Counted from the first letter of the stretch, positions 1 to 9,870 are shown. The stretch is DNA of 64,000 nt from Alteromonas sp. KUL106 (GCF_009811415.1 NZ_BLIG01000001.1:186001-250000), one strand, 5' to 3'. Translations and numbers: made by a program. Notes: generated by a model not told the origin, from the letters alone.

Positions 1-17
1 GAATTCATCAGAATACT

Positions 18-42
18 AAGAGGAGCGCAAGGCTCCTTTTAG
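18..42 (+). terminator. Rho-independent terminator of an upstream gene
   Basis: AGGAGC and GCTCCT pair around a short GCAA-containing loop and are followed by TTTT. The gene it ends lies left of the window. Confidence 0.6.
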
Positions 43-287
43 TGTTTTGTTTTATTGACTTAATTCCTGTCTCATTCACGGTATTACTTATTTACCTAGA
101 AATTTTAAAAATACGTGTAAAGCGCCTTTACATTTCAATTAAAGAGATTGCTGCTGCACCGCGGTAGACTGTGAGCAATCACATACCTTGACACTTCTCT
201 CAAATAAGGAAGGTTTATATAATCGATAGTGAATTAGCTTCGGTTATTTGTCATCGTCCCACGCTATGAGGAAATTTTATCCTCAGC

Positions 288-470
288 GTGCAACAAGGAA
301 ATCCATTACGCATCGTTTCGCTCCAGCAACACTTTGAAGCGCTGTGCTTATCAACCGACGTGATTGCCAGCATTGCCACTCAAATCGGCGCATACTTGAA
401 GTTAAATGCTGATGAGGAAACACAAACATTGTTTAAAACTGGCCTAGATAATTTGCTAACGGCTCTGTAA
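288..470 (+). CDS. Small hypothetical protein (60 aa)
   Basis: This 60-codon ORF starts at GTG; the same frame is closed by TGA at 267-269, so no much longer form exists. The product has a plausible amphipathic alpha-helical composition (LQQHFEALCLSTDVIASIATQ...), with no signal peptide, membrane segment or recognised domain. No convincing Shine-Dalgarno precedes the GTG. It is followed by an imperfect palindrome of the TAGGGCGTGTTGA repeat family. It may be a real small gene, the 3' remnant of a longer one, or non-coding. Function is not recognised. Confidence 0.35.
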   Translation: MQQGNPLRIVSLQQHFEALCLSTDVIASIATQIGAYLKLNADEETQTLFKTGLDNLLTAL

Positions 471-477
471 TCTATTA

Positions 478-520
478 AGAGCGTATTGACGTTTACTGAC
501 TAAAAAATCAACACGCCCTA
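478..520. repeat. Imperfect palindrome of the TAGGGCGTGTTGA family
   Basis: The right arm TCAACACGCCCTA at 508-520 is the reverse complement of TAGGGCGTGTTGA, found also near 6006, 15425 and 33347. The left arm (AGAGCGTATTGA) matches with two mismatches, so the unit can fold as a hairpin. Confidence 0.5.
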
Positions 521-597
521 TTTTTTGCTCGGTGCTATATTTTTTCAATAGCCACCCTGCTCATCTTTTCATCTTCAATTACGCAGCGTAATCGCCT

Positions 598-3500
598 ATG
601 CAAAATGCAATGTCTCGGTTTTCAGCAATGCCCAAATGGTTTCGGATATCGACTTATCTTGTTCTCATCTACCTTACCTATGCACTTCTTGTCGGTGTAG
701 TGACGCCTGCGGTGTTAAAGGCAAAATTACCCGATATAGTCAGTGAAAATACCGGGCGAAATGCCGCGGTTGAAGATATTGCAATCAACCCTTTCTTGTT
801 AAAGATAGAAGTTACCCATTTTGTTATTTACCCAACTACACATTCATCTCATGACAGCGAAGACAACGCCGCAAAGCAAAACCACGAGCATCCTTTTTTT
901 AGCGTAGGTAATCTTTCTTTAGACCTTGGTTTCTGGCAATCATTGTTCACCTTTACTCCGGCCATTGAATCGCTAACCATAGACGAACCAGTTGTTGCCA
1001 TCGCGCGTTTAAATGCGAGTAACGAGAGCCAAATGTTTAATTTCTCTGACATTCTTGCCCATGTAGCTAAACGCAGCACCGAGAAAACGACAGAGGTTGA
1101 AGACACTGGCAAAACACACATTCCTCGAATTACATTGCGCAACTTTGCCCTTAGCGAAGGGCGAGTGATTATTGAAGACAAGTTAACTGGTACTTTGCTT
1201 GATTACCCTGAATTGCACATTGCTCTGCAAGATTTGGATACTCACGCCTTAGTCGATTCGAGCAAGGCGGACAATACAAACAGAGTTTCGGATACCGAAA
1301 ACAATGAAAGTGCCCCGTTAGAAAGAAAGCGAGCGTTTAATCAATATCAGTTGAATTTACTCACCGCAGAGAAAGGTAAAATTGCCATTCATGGTGAGTT
1401 TCAATTGTCTCCGATAAAAGTAACCACAGACATAGCGATCAACGACGTTGCGCTTACACCGCTGTGGTCACTTTCAAAAGATTTATTTGAAGCAAATTTA
1501 GTAGACGGTAAGGTAAATTTAAGTCTTCATGCCGAAGCCTTTGAAGACGGTGATGCGTTTCAATTTTCTTTGGAACAGGGTGAATTTGCCATTCACAACC
1601 TTGCGTTTAATGCGGGCTCATCTAACGCCACTGACATATCCCTCAATTCTCAGGAGATCCTTGCCATACCCACATTTGCCATACACGATATAAGCGTGAA
1701 CGGCTTAGAACAGCGAGTGAGTATTGCTAAAGTTAACTTAGACAATGTTCGAGTCTCGGCCCTATTTGATGAGTCAGGGCTTGATTTACAGCGTTTTTTC
1801 ACACCGAAAAGTTCGGCGATGGAGGCCACTTCTGCAAACACTTCCGCCAGCGAAAATTCCCATTCTGAAGTGCAGAATCAAGGCCGTAGCGTAGCTAAAA
1901 TAGATAATAGCGGCACGAACGTTGGAAGAGAGGATGCACAAAAACAAAAGAGTGAAGCGGAAAAAGAAGGGGCGGCCAACGTAGCAAATGCCAGTTCAAA
2001 AGAGCGAGCGGGAGACACCTCCTGGCATGTTGAGCTACATCAATTTGCATTCAATGACGGTACCATTGACCTGACAGAGCGCAGCGTAAGTAAAGGCACC
2101 TATTACCGAATAAGCAACTTCGATTTCAAAAGCGGCGAAGTCACCACTGACTTCTCCAAACCTATTTCCTACAGTACCAGCTTACATGTCTCTGCCGATA
2201 CACAGGCGTTTAACGAAACGTCGAAAGGTGTGCTGAGCAGCAGCGGTAGCATAGTGCTTGCAGAGCAAACGATTAAGGGCAAGGCAGCAATTGAACAATT
2301 GTTGCTCAATCAGTTCCAGCAGTACGTTTCACCTTACGCTAATGTGACCCTTGAAGAGGGCCTGCTTAATGTAGATACTGAGTTTAACGCGGCCCTTAAC
2401 GCTGAAAAATTCGAATCACTCAACGTGAAGGCCAATACGCGCATTACTGACTTAAGCGTATTGGATGACGCCAATACGCCCTTGTTACAGTGGCAGTCTT
2501 TTAATGTGGATGATATTAAATTTGACCTCGCTTCAAACCTGTTAAGCGTGGACAACATTCGCCTACAAACGCCGTTCGCTCGACTCATTATTGATGAAAC
2601 TAAGCAGACTAATGTGAGTAAGCTTATTGTTGCGTCATCTGACAGCGAACAGGTAGATAAGCAAGCTCAATATACTGGCAAAACAGGCAGCATGAGTACA
2701 TCAAACTCGAGGGCGCCTGCAAGCACTGGAGAGACGCCTCCACAAGCTCAAGAGCTAGCCATAGCAGTTAACGCAATATCAATAGAAAACGGAAAAGCGT
2801 ACTTTGCTGACCACTCTTTAACGCCAAAATTTGCGTCTGCTATAGAAAGTTTAAATGGCGAAGTGTTCGGTATCGACTCCCGTTCCAATGCGCCTGCTCG
2901 TGTGGATATCACCGGGAAGATAGACAACTATGCCCCGGTAAAACTAGCAGGCACCCTTCATCCATTAAAACGTAATATAGACCTGGATTTAAACTTTTCA
3001 GTGAAAGGCGCTGAACTGACTTCGGTTAACCCCTACTCTGGAACCTACATGGGCTACTACATTGATAAAGGCTTGCTGTCGTTAGCTGTGCAATACAAAC
3101 TCAACGGCAAAGCACTAGAAGGTAAGAACCATGTAGTTATCGACCAATTAACGTTGGGCAAAAAGTCAAATTCTGACCAAGCGCTAAGTTTGCCGCTTGG
3201 ACTTGCCATTGCATTGTTAGAAGATAGAAATGGTGTTATCGATTTAGGCTTGGATGTGTCTGGCGATATAGACAGCCCAGATTTTAGCTTTGGTTCAATT
3301 ATCCTAAATGCTATTGGCAATATTATTACCAAGGCTGTCACCGCGCCGTTTTCGCTACTTGCGAGCCTGGTTGGCAGCGATGAAGAACTCGACAATGTTG
3401 AATTTGCGTTTGGAGAGCACGCGCTAGACTCCAACGCGCAAGAAAAACTGAATACCCTAGCTAAAGCCCTTAAAGAACGCCCAGCCCTCAGGGTGAATAT

Positions 3501-4092
3501 TGAAGGAACTGTCAACGCTATGTCTGACGCAGGTGCGCTGGCACAACGTCAGCTAAACACCATACTTTTAACAAAAAGCAGGCAAATCGATCCAACTAAT
3601 AATTCCGATAATGCGCAGTCTAGTGGAAAGAATGGTGTCAACCGTGAAAATGACAGCTCGCTGATGAACTCCATGACTGGCAGCAGCATTCCATTAGAAG
3701 GTCGATTAGCCGACGCGCTCTTGTCGCACTATGTTGAGGTGTTTACACCTGACCTTAATCAAGAATATAAAAACATGGTGGCGCAGCTTTACCCTGATCT
3801 CACCAATTCAAACCATGAACAGAGCCAGAAAAGTGCGGATCAAAACAAGGAAGCCATCAACGAAGAAAACGTAAAACGCGCATTAAGCATCGCGCGATAC
3901 AACAAACTACGTAACAACATTGATATTCCAGAAAGTGATTTAATTCTGTTGGCCGACGCACGCAGTAAAGCGGTGAAAAGCTACCTTGCGAACCAGGCTG
4001 AAATTGAAGCGAACCGTTTATTCTTGCTAAATACTCAGCACGACTTACATACAGAATTTAGCGGTGTAGAGCTAAACTTAGAGGCGAATTAA
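598..4092 (+). CDS. DUF748 / AsmA-like envelope protein
   Basis: The 1164-residue product resembles DUF748 proteins, a branch of the AsmA-like group linked to envelope and lipid homeostasis. Residues about 15-40 form one hydrophobic segment (YLVLIYLTYALLVGVVTP) that would anchor it in the inner membrane with the bulk in the periplasm. The body is a long run of amphipathic beta-type repeats rich in N, D, S and T, as in AsmA/TamB-like proteins. Two low-complexity linkers (about 400-470 and 680-720) separate the repeats. Residues about 930-980 (VEFAFGEHALDSNAQEKLNTLA) resemble an OmpA-type start, a common tail in this family. Start ATG 598 precedes a second in-frame Met. It is monocistronic, ended by a strong terminator. 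The specific substrate is unknown. Confidence 0.8.
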   Translation: MQNAMSRFSAMPKWFRISTYLVLIYLTYALLVGVVTPAVLKAKLPDIVSENTGRNAAVEDIAINPFLLKIEVTHFVIYPTTHSSHDSEDNAAKQNHEHPFFSVGNLSLDLGFWQSLFTFTPAIESLTIDEPVVAIARLNASNESQMFNFSDILAHVAKRSTEKTTEVEDTGKTHIPRITLRNFALSEGRVIIEDKLTGTLLDYPELHIALQDLDTHALVDSSKADNTNRVSDTENNESAPLERKRAFNQYQLNLLTAEKGKIAIHGEFQLSPIKVTTDIAINDVALTPLWSLSKDLFEANLVDGKVNLSLHAEAFEDGDAFQFSLEQGEFAIHNLAFNAGSSNATDISLNSQEILAIPTFAIHDISVNGLEQRVSIAKVNLDNVRVSALFDESGLDLQRFFTPKSSAMEATSANTSASENSHSEVQNQGRSVAKIDNSGTNVGREDAQKQKSEAEKEGAANVANASSKERAGDTSWHVELHQFAFNDGTIDLTERSVSKGTYYRISNFDFKSGEVTTDFSKPISYSTSLHVSADTQAFNETSKGVLSSSGSIVLAEQTIKGKAAIEQLLLNQFQQYVSPYANVTLEEGLLNVDTEFNAALNAEKFESLNVKANTRITDLSVLDDANTPLLQWQSFNVDDIKFDLASNLLSVDNIRLQTPFARLIIDETKQTNVSKLIVASSDSEQVDKQAQYTGKTGSMSTSNSRAPASTGETPPQAQELAIAVNAISIENGKAYFADHSLTPKFASAIESLNGEVFGIDSRSNAPARVDITGKIDNYAPVKLAGTLHPLKRNIDLDLNFSVKGAELTSVNPYSGTYMGYYIDKGLLSLAVQYKLNGKALEGKNHVVIDQLTLGKKSNSDQALSLPLGLAIALLEDRNGVIDLGLDVSGDIDSPDFSFGSIILNAIGNIITKAVTAPFSLLASLVGSDEELDNVEFAFGEHALDSNAQEKLNTLAKALKERPALRVNIEGTVNAMSDAGALAQRQLNTILLTKSRQIDPTNNSDNAQSSGKNGVNRENDSSLMNSMTGSSIPLEGRLADALLSHYVEVFTPDLNQEYKNMVAQLYPDLTNSNHEQSQKSADQNKEAINEENVKRALSIARYNKLRNNIDIPESDLILLADARSKAVKSYLANQAEIEANRLFLLNTQHDLHTEFSGVELNLEAN

Positions 4093-4120
4093 TTAGCATC
4101 GACTCTCGTCATTTTAAACA

Positions 4121-4152
4121 AAAAAACGGGTAGCCATTGCTACCCGTTTTTC
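4121..4152. terminator. Bidirectional terminator between DUF748 gene and gloA
   Basis: A-run, ACGGGTAGC, a 4-nt loop (CATT), GCTACCCGT and a T-run form a near-perfect hairpin usable on both strands. It separates two convergent genes. Confidence 0.9.
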
Positions 4153-4221
4153 ATATGCAAAATGTAATTACCACGGCCTACTTGGCAAACGATAAACGTC
4201 TTCTGCATCGCAAGCTATGTG

Positions 4222-4770
4222 CTATTTTTTCAAATGCGGTGCACAGGTTTGCGCTACTTTTGATGCGTCGAAAATTTCTATCCAATAACCGTCAGGATCT
4301 TTGATGAAAGCAATGCCTTTCATTGAACCATCGTTAAGTCCTTTTTGAAAAGGTACATTTAACGACTCAAATCGTGCACACGCTGCTTCAGCATCGGGTA
4401 CATGAAAACCGATGTGTCCAAAGCCTTTAGGCTCAGTATTGCCATTGTGATAGCTCACTGTATCAGGCGTATCCCCCCAGTTATGAGTGAGCTCAAGCAT
4501 AGCTGGACGACCGAATGTTTGCTGAGTGCGCGTTTCGGCATCGTCAGAAATATCAGAGAAATCGTCACCTGCTGCCAAAAAGTACAGGCTAAACTTCATC
4601 TCTTCGAAATCCAGACGTTTAACAAGCGTCATGCCCATAACTCGGGTATAAAAATCTAAAGAACGTTTAGGGTCGGCGATACGCAGCATGGTCTGATTAA
4701 ACACAAAGCCTTGCGTGGCCGCGTCTTTGTTTTCACACACCCCTTCTGCATGTTCAAAATGACGACTCAT
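4222..4770 (-). CDS. gloA: Lactoylglutathione lyase (glyoxalase I)
   Basis: Glyoxalase I isomerises the methylglyoxal-glutathione hemithioacetal to S-lactoylglutathione in the cytosol. The 182-residue product is the longer form found in Pseudomonas and eukaryotes. It carries the VOC-fold signatures: [22 protein letters not shown] near the N-terminus, MLELTHNWG (metal-ligand Glu), GHIGFHVPD (metal-ligand His) and [11 protein letters not shown] (last metal-ligand Glu). The start is supported by AAGGAG seven bases upstream. It lies alone on the minus strand, convergent with the DUF748 gene. Confidence 0.93.
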   Translation of the reverse strand: MSRHFEHAEGVCENKDAATQGFVFNQTMLRIADPKRSLDFYTRVMGMTLVKRLDFEEMKFSLYFLAAGDDFSDISDDAETRTQQTFGRPAMLELTHNWGDTPDTVSYHNGNTEPKGFGHIGFHVPDAEAACARFESLNVPFQKGLNDGSMKGIAFIKDPDGYWIEIFDASKVAQTCAPHLKK

Positions 4771-4871
4771 ATTTTCTCCTTCACGTTAATTCAACGATAT
4801 CCATTAGTATTGGTAAGCCTAACAAGCCACGAAGCACGGGCAAATGGAAATCATCTAGCGTTGAACTTTAT

Positions 4872-5591
4872 TCACCGCTTTTTGGCAGGTAACTCACCCC
4901 ACACCGATGTATTCGTTTGCTTTTTGCCCTGTTGAGATTCCTCGTTAACACTTCGGTTTGGTGCGTCTTTCACCTTTTTTGAAGGTAATGATGCATTCTT
5001 CGACTTATTATTAGTATGAGGTCTACTCTCGTTTGGTTTACGTACTGAAGGTTTACTGTCTTTTGGCATGTTAGCCGCAGGCTTTTTGAGGCTGGTTTGC
5101 GCGCTGCGGCCAGAACCCGTTGCGTCTGGACGATATTTTTTTACCATCCCCTGAAGCAGGTTTCTCACAACCTGATCTCCTGCTGGCTTGTAATTGCGAT
5201 GATCGGGTTTTCTGAAAAATGCAGATAGTTCCCCTTTACTCATTCTAAAATCAGCCAGTTTAAGTACGCTAATCATGTCTTCGTCTTTATAGCTCATCGC
5301 AATACGAATTTTGCGCAGCACTTCATTGTTGCTCAAACGTTCTTTAGGGCCTAATTCTTGCGGCTCTTGGCCCTCTTGTCGTCCACGATTTTTGATTATT
5401 AAACCGTCGAGAAAGAGCGCTATAATTTTATCGCGGCAAGGAAGGTATCCCTCTTCGTCTTCTCGCTTCATGACGGCATGTAAATAGCTAATATCCATGT
5501 CGTAATTAACCAATTTAAAAATACTAATGGCAGCAGTGTCGTTTATGGCTAATGCGAAACGAAGGCGACGTAAGACATCGTTGTGGATCAT
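4872..5591 (-). CDS. DUF1456 (YehS-like) protein with basic C-terminal extension
   Basis: The product has two tandem copies of the DUF1456 helical repeat: residues 1-75 (MIHNDVLRRLRFALAINDT) and about 88-150 (SNNEVLRKIRIAMSYKDED), each ending in a motif that contacts a following helix. E. coli YehS (about 155 aa) consists of just these two repeats. This protein adds about 85 residues rich in K, S, N, P and R, likely disordered and nucleic-acid binding by composition (inference). The molecular function of DUF1456 is unknown. Confidence 0.8.
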   Translation of the reverse strand: MIHNDVLRRLRFALAINDTAAISIFKLVNYDMDISYLHAVMKREDEEGYLPCRDKIIALFLDGLIIKNRGRQEGQEPQELGPKERLSNNEVLRKIRIAMSYKDEDMISVLKLADFRMSKGELSAFFRKPDHRNYKPAGDQVVRNLLQGMVKKYRPDATGSGRSAQTSLKKPAANMPKDSKPSVRKPNESRPHTNNKSKNASLPSKKVKDAPNRSVNEESQQGKKQTNTSVWGELPAKKR

Positions 5592-5850
5592 GTATATGGG
5601 CCTGGAGTGTAATTATGAAAAAGGGATGCGGTATCAAAAAGCAAAGAATAATCGCTCTATGCAATCATTTTACACCACTTAGCGCAAAGCATCTATCGCG
5701 GCTTTTTTATTGTTTAACATTAAAGGCGTCCAGAGTAGATGGCTTCCTAAGTTAAAAGTAGATTAATGTTCGCTAAGTATCGATGTGTAATCTCGTTTGA
5801 CTCAATTCAACGGCGTACCGAATTGAGCTTATTGGTAAAGGGAAACGTCT

Positions 5851-5997
5851 ATGACAACACTTAAATTAAACGGGAGCGATATCAGCCTTTCCTACGTTCC
5901 CCGCACGACACTTCTCGACATTCTCCATCAGCATGGTTATTTATTTGGCACCAAAAAAGGTGCGCGACTTCCCGATAGCCATGGACAAACTTATTAG
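5851..5997 (+). pseudogene. Remnant of a [2Fe-2S] subunit of a xanthine dehydrogenase-family oxidoreductase
   Basis: Forty-eight codons encode MTTLKLNG, then VPRTTLLDILHQHGYLFGTKKG, which matches the start of CoxS/YagT/IorA-type iron-sulfur subunits (a beta-grasp strand, then 'TLLDxLRexxGLxGTKkGC'). The homology stops exactly where the first cluster-binding Cys motif (CDxGxCGAC) should begin; the frame then reads ARLPDSHGQTY and stops. No cysteine is present, so no cluster can form. The upstream bases GGTAAAGGG would serve as a ribosome site. Best explained as the 5' stump left after a deletion that removed the rest of the operon. Confidence 0.65.
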
Positions 5998-6005
5998 CGG
6001 CTAAC

Positions 6006-6018
6006 TAGGGCGTGTTGA
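6006..6018 (+). repeat. TAGGGCGTGTTGA repeat copy
   Basis: Exact 13-mer shared with 15425-15437 and, inverted, 508-520. A TCAACAC at about 6033-6039 could pair with GTGTTGA to make a small hairpin. Confidence 0.45.
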
Positions 6019-6045
6019 TGCTAAAAACCATGCTCAACACTGAAC

Positions 6046-6072
6046 AAAAGCGGCCCTAGCAGGCCGTTTTAT
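6046..6072 (-). terminator. Terminator of the dienelactone hydrolase gene
   Basis: On the minus strand CGGCC-loop-GGCCG is followed by CTTTTGTT, just past the stop of the gene at 6082. Confidence 0.7.
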
Positions 6073-6081
6073 TTGCCATGA

Positions 6082-7011
6082 CTAAGCTAAATGTTGACCG
6101 AAGAAATCTAAGGTGCGTTGCCACGCCAACTCAGCATCTTTAGGGCTGTAACGGCTGGTAGAATCATTGTGGAAGCCGTGCTGTGCTTTTGCATATTCAA
6201 ATGCTTGATAATTGGCGTTATTGGCCTTAAGCGTTTTTTCGTAATCTGGCCATGTAGCATTGACCCGCTTATCGTTTTCAGCGAAGTGGATGAGCAGCGG
6301 ACCTTTGACGTTTTTCGTCAACGCAGGTTTCGCTGGAGTTCCATAGAATGGAACGGCTGCATCTACCTTGTCAGGCATTGTTGCAGCCAAGACATTAGTG
6401 ATATACCCACCAAAGCAAAATCCAACCACACCTAATTTCCCAGAGGATTTTTCATGATTTTTAAGCCACGAAGCAGCCGCCATCATGTCCTGTTCAATCT
6501 TATTTTTATCCAAGCTTTTTTGCATGGCGCGACCGTCATCGTCATTGCCTGGATAACCACCTAAAGGAAATAATGCATCTGGCGCAAAAGCCACATAGCC
6601 CTGCATTGCAAGTCGTCTTGCTACATCTTTGATGTAGGGGTTAAGTCCTCGATTTTCGTGAACAACAAGAACGCTAGGCGCAGCGCCAGACTCACCCAAT
6701 GTCGTGGGTTGTACCAGGTAACCTCCCCCTTCGCCATGTCCGTCAGGAGATGCAAAAACTTCATAGGTTGCTTTTATCGCTGGGTCATTAAACGATACCT
6801 GCTCTGCCTTTGCGTAGTCAGGAATAAGGGCACCGCCCACTGCACTAACGGTTAATCCTGCAATCGACAGCGACGCTAGCCGCGTTAAAAAAGTACGACG
6901 ATCAATATCTCCATGCGCGTATTCGTCATACCAATCAAACGCTTGCTGTGGAATGTCAATCTCATTAATTGTTTTATCATTAGGGCTTTTGTCAGCACTT
7001 GATGTCGTCAT
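6082..7011 (-). CDS. Tat-exported dienelactone hydrolase family protein
   Basis: An alpha/beta-hydrolase of the dienelactone hydrolase (DLH) family, similar in architecture to E. coli YghX. Residues about 35-70 contain a twin-arginine signal (DRRTFLTRLASLSIAGL, then a small-residue stretch ending in YAKA), so the enzyme is probably exported folded. The catalytic nucleophile elbow is GFCFGGY (Cys nucleophile as in DLH); HENRGLNPYIKDVARRLA is the oxyanion/ENRG motif typical of the family; DKRVNATW and QHGFHNDS provide the Asp and His. Substrate is not predictable from sequence. Confidence 0.88.
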   Translation of the reverse strand: MTTSSADKSPNDKTINEIDIPQQAFDWYDEYAHGDIDRRTFLTRLASLSIAGLTVSAVGGALIPDYAKAEQVSFNDPAIKATYEVFASPDGHGEGGGYLVQPTTLGESGAAPSVLVVHENRGLNPYIKDVARRLAMQGYVAFAPDALFPLGGYPGNDDDGRAMQKSLDKNKIEQDMMAAASWLKNHEKSSGKLGVVGFCFGGYITNVLAATMPDKVDAAVPFYGTPAKPALTKNVKGPLLIHFAENDKRVNATWPDYEKTLKANNANYQAFEYAKAQHGFHNDSTSRYSPKDAELAWQRTLDFFGQHLA

Positions 7012-7273
7012 GTTCTCGCCTTTTCTGAGGGAAGGTGTGGTCTAATACGTATTGTCTGAGGTAAAAGGAGCAATTGGCATATCTACTTTTATCCATCCAG
7101 CATTTCGAGAGGAGAGTAGTTCATGTTCTGTTTTATCATTAAGAAGACAAGGAGGTATTCACAGCCCTTTATTTCCGTCTAAACACACGAACCTTGCGCT
7201 AGAGTGTTTTTACTGGCAGCGCGGTTTGCCTTATAGTTAACGTGTTTTCACTCATTGTTTTAAGTGTTGGTAG

Positions 7274-7831
7274 ATGTCGGTGCCCTTCCACAAATACAGT
7301 CGTAAATACAGCCGCAGTATTCATTTATGGCTGTCGCTGGTGATTTTTATTCCCGTGCTCATTGTTATCGCAAGCGGCCTTTTACTGCAGGTCAAAAAGG
7401 AAATCGACTGGATCCAACCGCCTACGCAAAAGGTGCAACACGAAGAGAACGGGATTCCGAGTATCTCATTTGAAAAAGTACTGGCTTCAGTGCAGCTCGT
7501 ACCTGACGCCAACTTGAAAACATGGGAAGACATAGACCGCTTAGACGTACGCCCCAACAAAGGCATTATAAAAGTGCGTGGCAATAACCATTGGGAAGTG
7601 CAGCTTGATGCCCAAACCGGTGAAGTGCTTCAGGTGGCTTATCGACGAACAGATACCATTGAAGCCATTCATGATGGAAGTTGGTTCTTTGAAGGCGCAA
7701 AACTCTGGGTTTTCCTGCCCGCAGCTGTATTGCTTTTCATGCTTTGGGTAACAGGGCTCGTCATGCTAACCACCACGTTAAAAAGCAAATATCGCAAACA
7801 GAAATACAGACAGCCGTTTAACAATTTATAG
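7274..7831 (+). CDS. PepSY-associated membrane protein
   Basis: A 185-residue protein with an N-terminal membrane segment (HLWLSLVIFIPVLIVIASGLLL, about 17-40), a periplasmic PepSY-like region (about 55-120, with EVQLDAQTGEVLQVAYRRTD), and a second membrane segment (about 140-166) ahead of a basic cytoplasmic tail. This is the layout of PepSY-TM proteins, often found beside TonB receptors or redox enzymes. Its 3' end overlaps by 6 nt the 3' end of the convergent TonB receptor gene. A role in metal uptake or electron transfer is inference from the neighbour only. Confidence 0.8.
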   Translation: MSVPFHKYSRKYSRSIHLWLSLVIFIPVLIVIASGLLLQVKKEIDWIQPPTQKVQHEENGIPSISFEKVLASVQLVPDANLKTWEDIDRLDVRPNKGIIKVRGNNHWEVQLDAQTGEVLQVAYRRTDTIEAIHDGSWFFEGAKLWVFLPAAVLLFMLWVTGLVMLTTTLKSKYRKQKYRQPFNNL

Positions 7832-9844
7832 CAAATAGGTAAACGCCAACTGCACGCTCTGCCCTTGTGCAAATGCCGCTTTGTCATCTGCACTGGTGTA
7901 ATAGTGCTGGTTTGTGAGGTTGGTCCAACTGGCCTGAAGCTGAATATGCTCACTCACTTGCCAATGGGCTCCCATATCTAACGTAATGACCTCATCCAGC
8001 GCTCGCTCCCCATCGGCAATATCAGACTTACTCGCACGATAGGCCAATACCGTAAACAAGCGGGCATCGTTCCAATTTATGCCTATATCTATTCGCTGGT
8101 TATGGGCGGGAATGTCGGCAACCGTATTGCCTCGGTCATCTTCACCTATTATCCACGCTCCACGTAAACTCGCGTCGAACATGGCGTTTTCTGATTGCCA
8201 GTTAAGCTGATAGCTTGCCCCTTTTATCGTGGCCGTATCAAGGTTTACATATTGCAAAACATCTTCAGAAACGGTTAGGCGCTCAATGTAGTTATCAATT
8301 TTTTGATAAAAAAGTTCCACTGTTCCCTGTAGCTGTTGACTGCGATAGGCCAGCATAGCTTGTGTGTTAAGCGCTTGTTCGGTATCTAGCGTTGTGCTGC
8401 CTAGCACTGTACCTCTGGGGGTTTCCCCTGCGAAAAAACGCTCAGTAAGCGAGGGGTTTCTGAATGCGCTAGAAACGTATAAGCTGGCGCTAAAATTGGA
8501 CGACAGCAGATAATTGGCACCCACATAACCGCTATAGTTTGTTGCTGTCACGGTGTCATTTATATCAGTATCGTCCGCTTGATGCTGCCAATCTACCCTT
8601 GCTCCTACCGCAAAGGATGTATTTTTGAATTTGCGAGAGGCATCCACAATTCCCGCTGTGTTTATCTCACGGGCATCTAGCGTTGTTATTTCGTAGGCGA
8701 GCTCAGCGTTTGGCATCACGGTGTCTAACTCGGAAGGGACACTCTTTAGGTTAAATTCCCTTTCATCGGCCAGTACTCCTTCGCGTCCTGTAACTTGAAA
8801 CTGAAGGTTTACTAACCAATGGTGCCATTCACTTTCCCCTTTTACATCAAAACCGTAGTCAAACGCTTCATTGCTGCTGTCATTAATTCTTTTAAAAGGG
8901 CGTAGTACGGATGTATCTAAGCGGGATTGGTGCCACCATACGTTGCCTGAAATATCGTGTGTTGCGAAGGCGAGTTTCCCCAGCCAATGACGATTATCTG
9001 GATAGGTTGAAATACGGTTTTCTGGGTAGTCGCTGCTCGACTTCCCAATGTCGTTATTATCTGAATAAAGCGTCCACGCTTCCTTGATCATTCCGCGTGT
9101 GGGACGGTGGCGTATAAAAAGAGCGGTTTGTTCGAACTGATCGAATAACGTATTGTCTTCGGCATCACTTCCGGTTTTCGCATTGCGATAGGCAATATTC
9201 CAGTCTGTTGTTGCTACACTGTCAGCATAACTCATCGACGCCATTCGCTGGTTGCTGCTATAGCTGCCTTGTACATATGAATTTTGAGGTGCATCCAAAC
9301 GTAGGTTCACTGCGCCGCCCAGTGCCCCCGACCCCAAATACGTTGACGCAGCCCCCGGCAGCACAGATACAGTCGAAATAAAGTTAGGCGGAATAAAACC
9401 TATACTAGAGCCGGCCCGTCTATCACTCACAATGGGAACACCGTCGAGTAGTGTTTGTATACGCCAGCGAGAATAGCCGCGAAGGTTGATACTTTGAATT
9501 TGCCCGCCCTGCCCGTTTAACGAGACTGACGGAGACTGTAGCAACATCTCATTGGTGTGCAGCGGCGCCACCAGGCTGCGTTTATCAAACTCAAATTGAG
9601 GGAAAATGTGCGAAAGCGTTTCATCGTAATAAGGTCGCGAAGCGGTTACCGTGTAACGCTCTAGCGTTTGAGGTTCGGTTTTTTGCGCATATCCTTGAGG
9701 AGAAACAACTACCAAAGCCATTCCCGCATAAAGAGAACATAACGACAGAGGCGCGCTGCGAGAATTGGAAAATTTCAAAGAATGGGTGGCAAGTCCAATA
9801 AAGAATAACGAAGAAAACCTGGAAAAAAACAAAAGCGCTCTCAT
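7826..9844 (-). CDS. TonB-dependent outer-membrane receptor
   Basis: A 672-residue beta-barrel receptor. After the signal region it has the start of a plug domain (TLERYTVTASRPYYDETLSHIFPQFEFDK), the plug motif QIQSINLRGYSRWRIQTLLDGVP, and an aromatic C-terminal strand ending SVQLAFTYLL, typical for BAM-dependent barrels. These proteins import siderophores, vitamin B12 or other scarce ligands at the expense of TonB energy. The ligand is not evident. The N-terminus is uncertain: the ATG at 9844 has no Shine-Dalgarno and gives an unusually long leader (about 53 residues before YAQ), so initiation may lie elsewhere. A hairpin at 9871-9898 sits just upstream. Confidence 0.88.
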   Translation of the reverse strand: MRALLFFSRFSSLFFIGLATHSLKFSNSRSAPLSLCSLYAGMALVVVSPQGYAQKTEPQTLERYTVTASRPYYDETLSHIFPQFEFDKRSLVAPLHTNEMLLQSPSVSLNGQGGQIQSINLRGYSRWRIQTLLDGVPIVSDRRAGSSIGFIPPNFISTVSVLPGAASTYLGSGALGGAVNLRLDAPQNSYVQGSYSSNQRMASMSYADSVATTDWNIAYRNAKTGSDAEDNTLFDQFEQTALFIRHRPTRGMIKEAWTLYSDNNDIGKSSSDYPENRISTYPDNRHWLGKLAFATHDISGNVWWHQSRLDTSVLRPFKRINDSSNEAFDYGFDVKGESEWHHWLVNLQFQVTGREGVLADEREFNLKSVPSELDTVMPNAELAYEITTLDAREINTAGIVDASRKFKNTSFAVGARVDWQHQADDTDINDTVTATNYSGYVGANYLLSSNFSASLYVSSAFRNPSLTERFFAGETPRGTVLGSTTLDTEQALNTQAMLAYRSQQLQGTVELFYQKIDNYIERLTVSEDVLQYVNLDTATIKGASYQLNWQSENAMFDASLRGAWIIGEDDRGNTVADIPAHNQRIDIGINWNDARLFTVLAYRASKSDIADGERALDEVITLDMGAHWQVSEHIQLQASWTNLTNQHYYTSADDKAAFAQGQSVQLAFTYLL

Positions 9845-9870
9845 TTGACGACGTCACGGAACAATAAAAA

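Noticed and set aside
7052..7240. 62-residue ORF between the hydrolase and PepSY genes
   Set aside because: Lies in the divergent promoter region, no ribosome site, no recognisable protein features.
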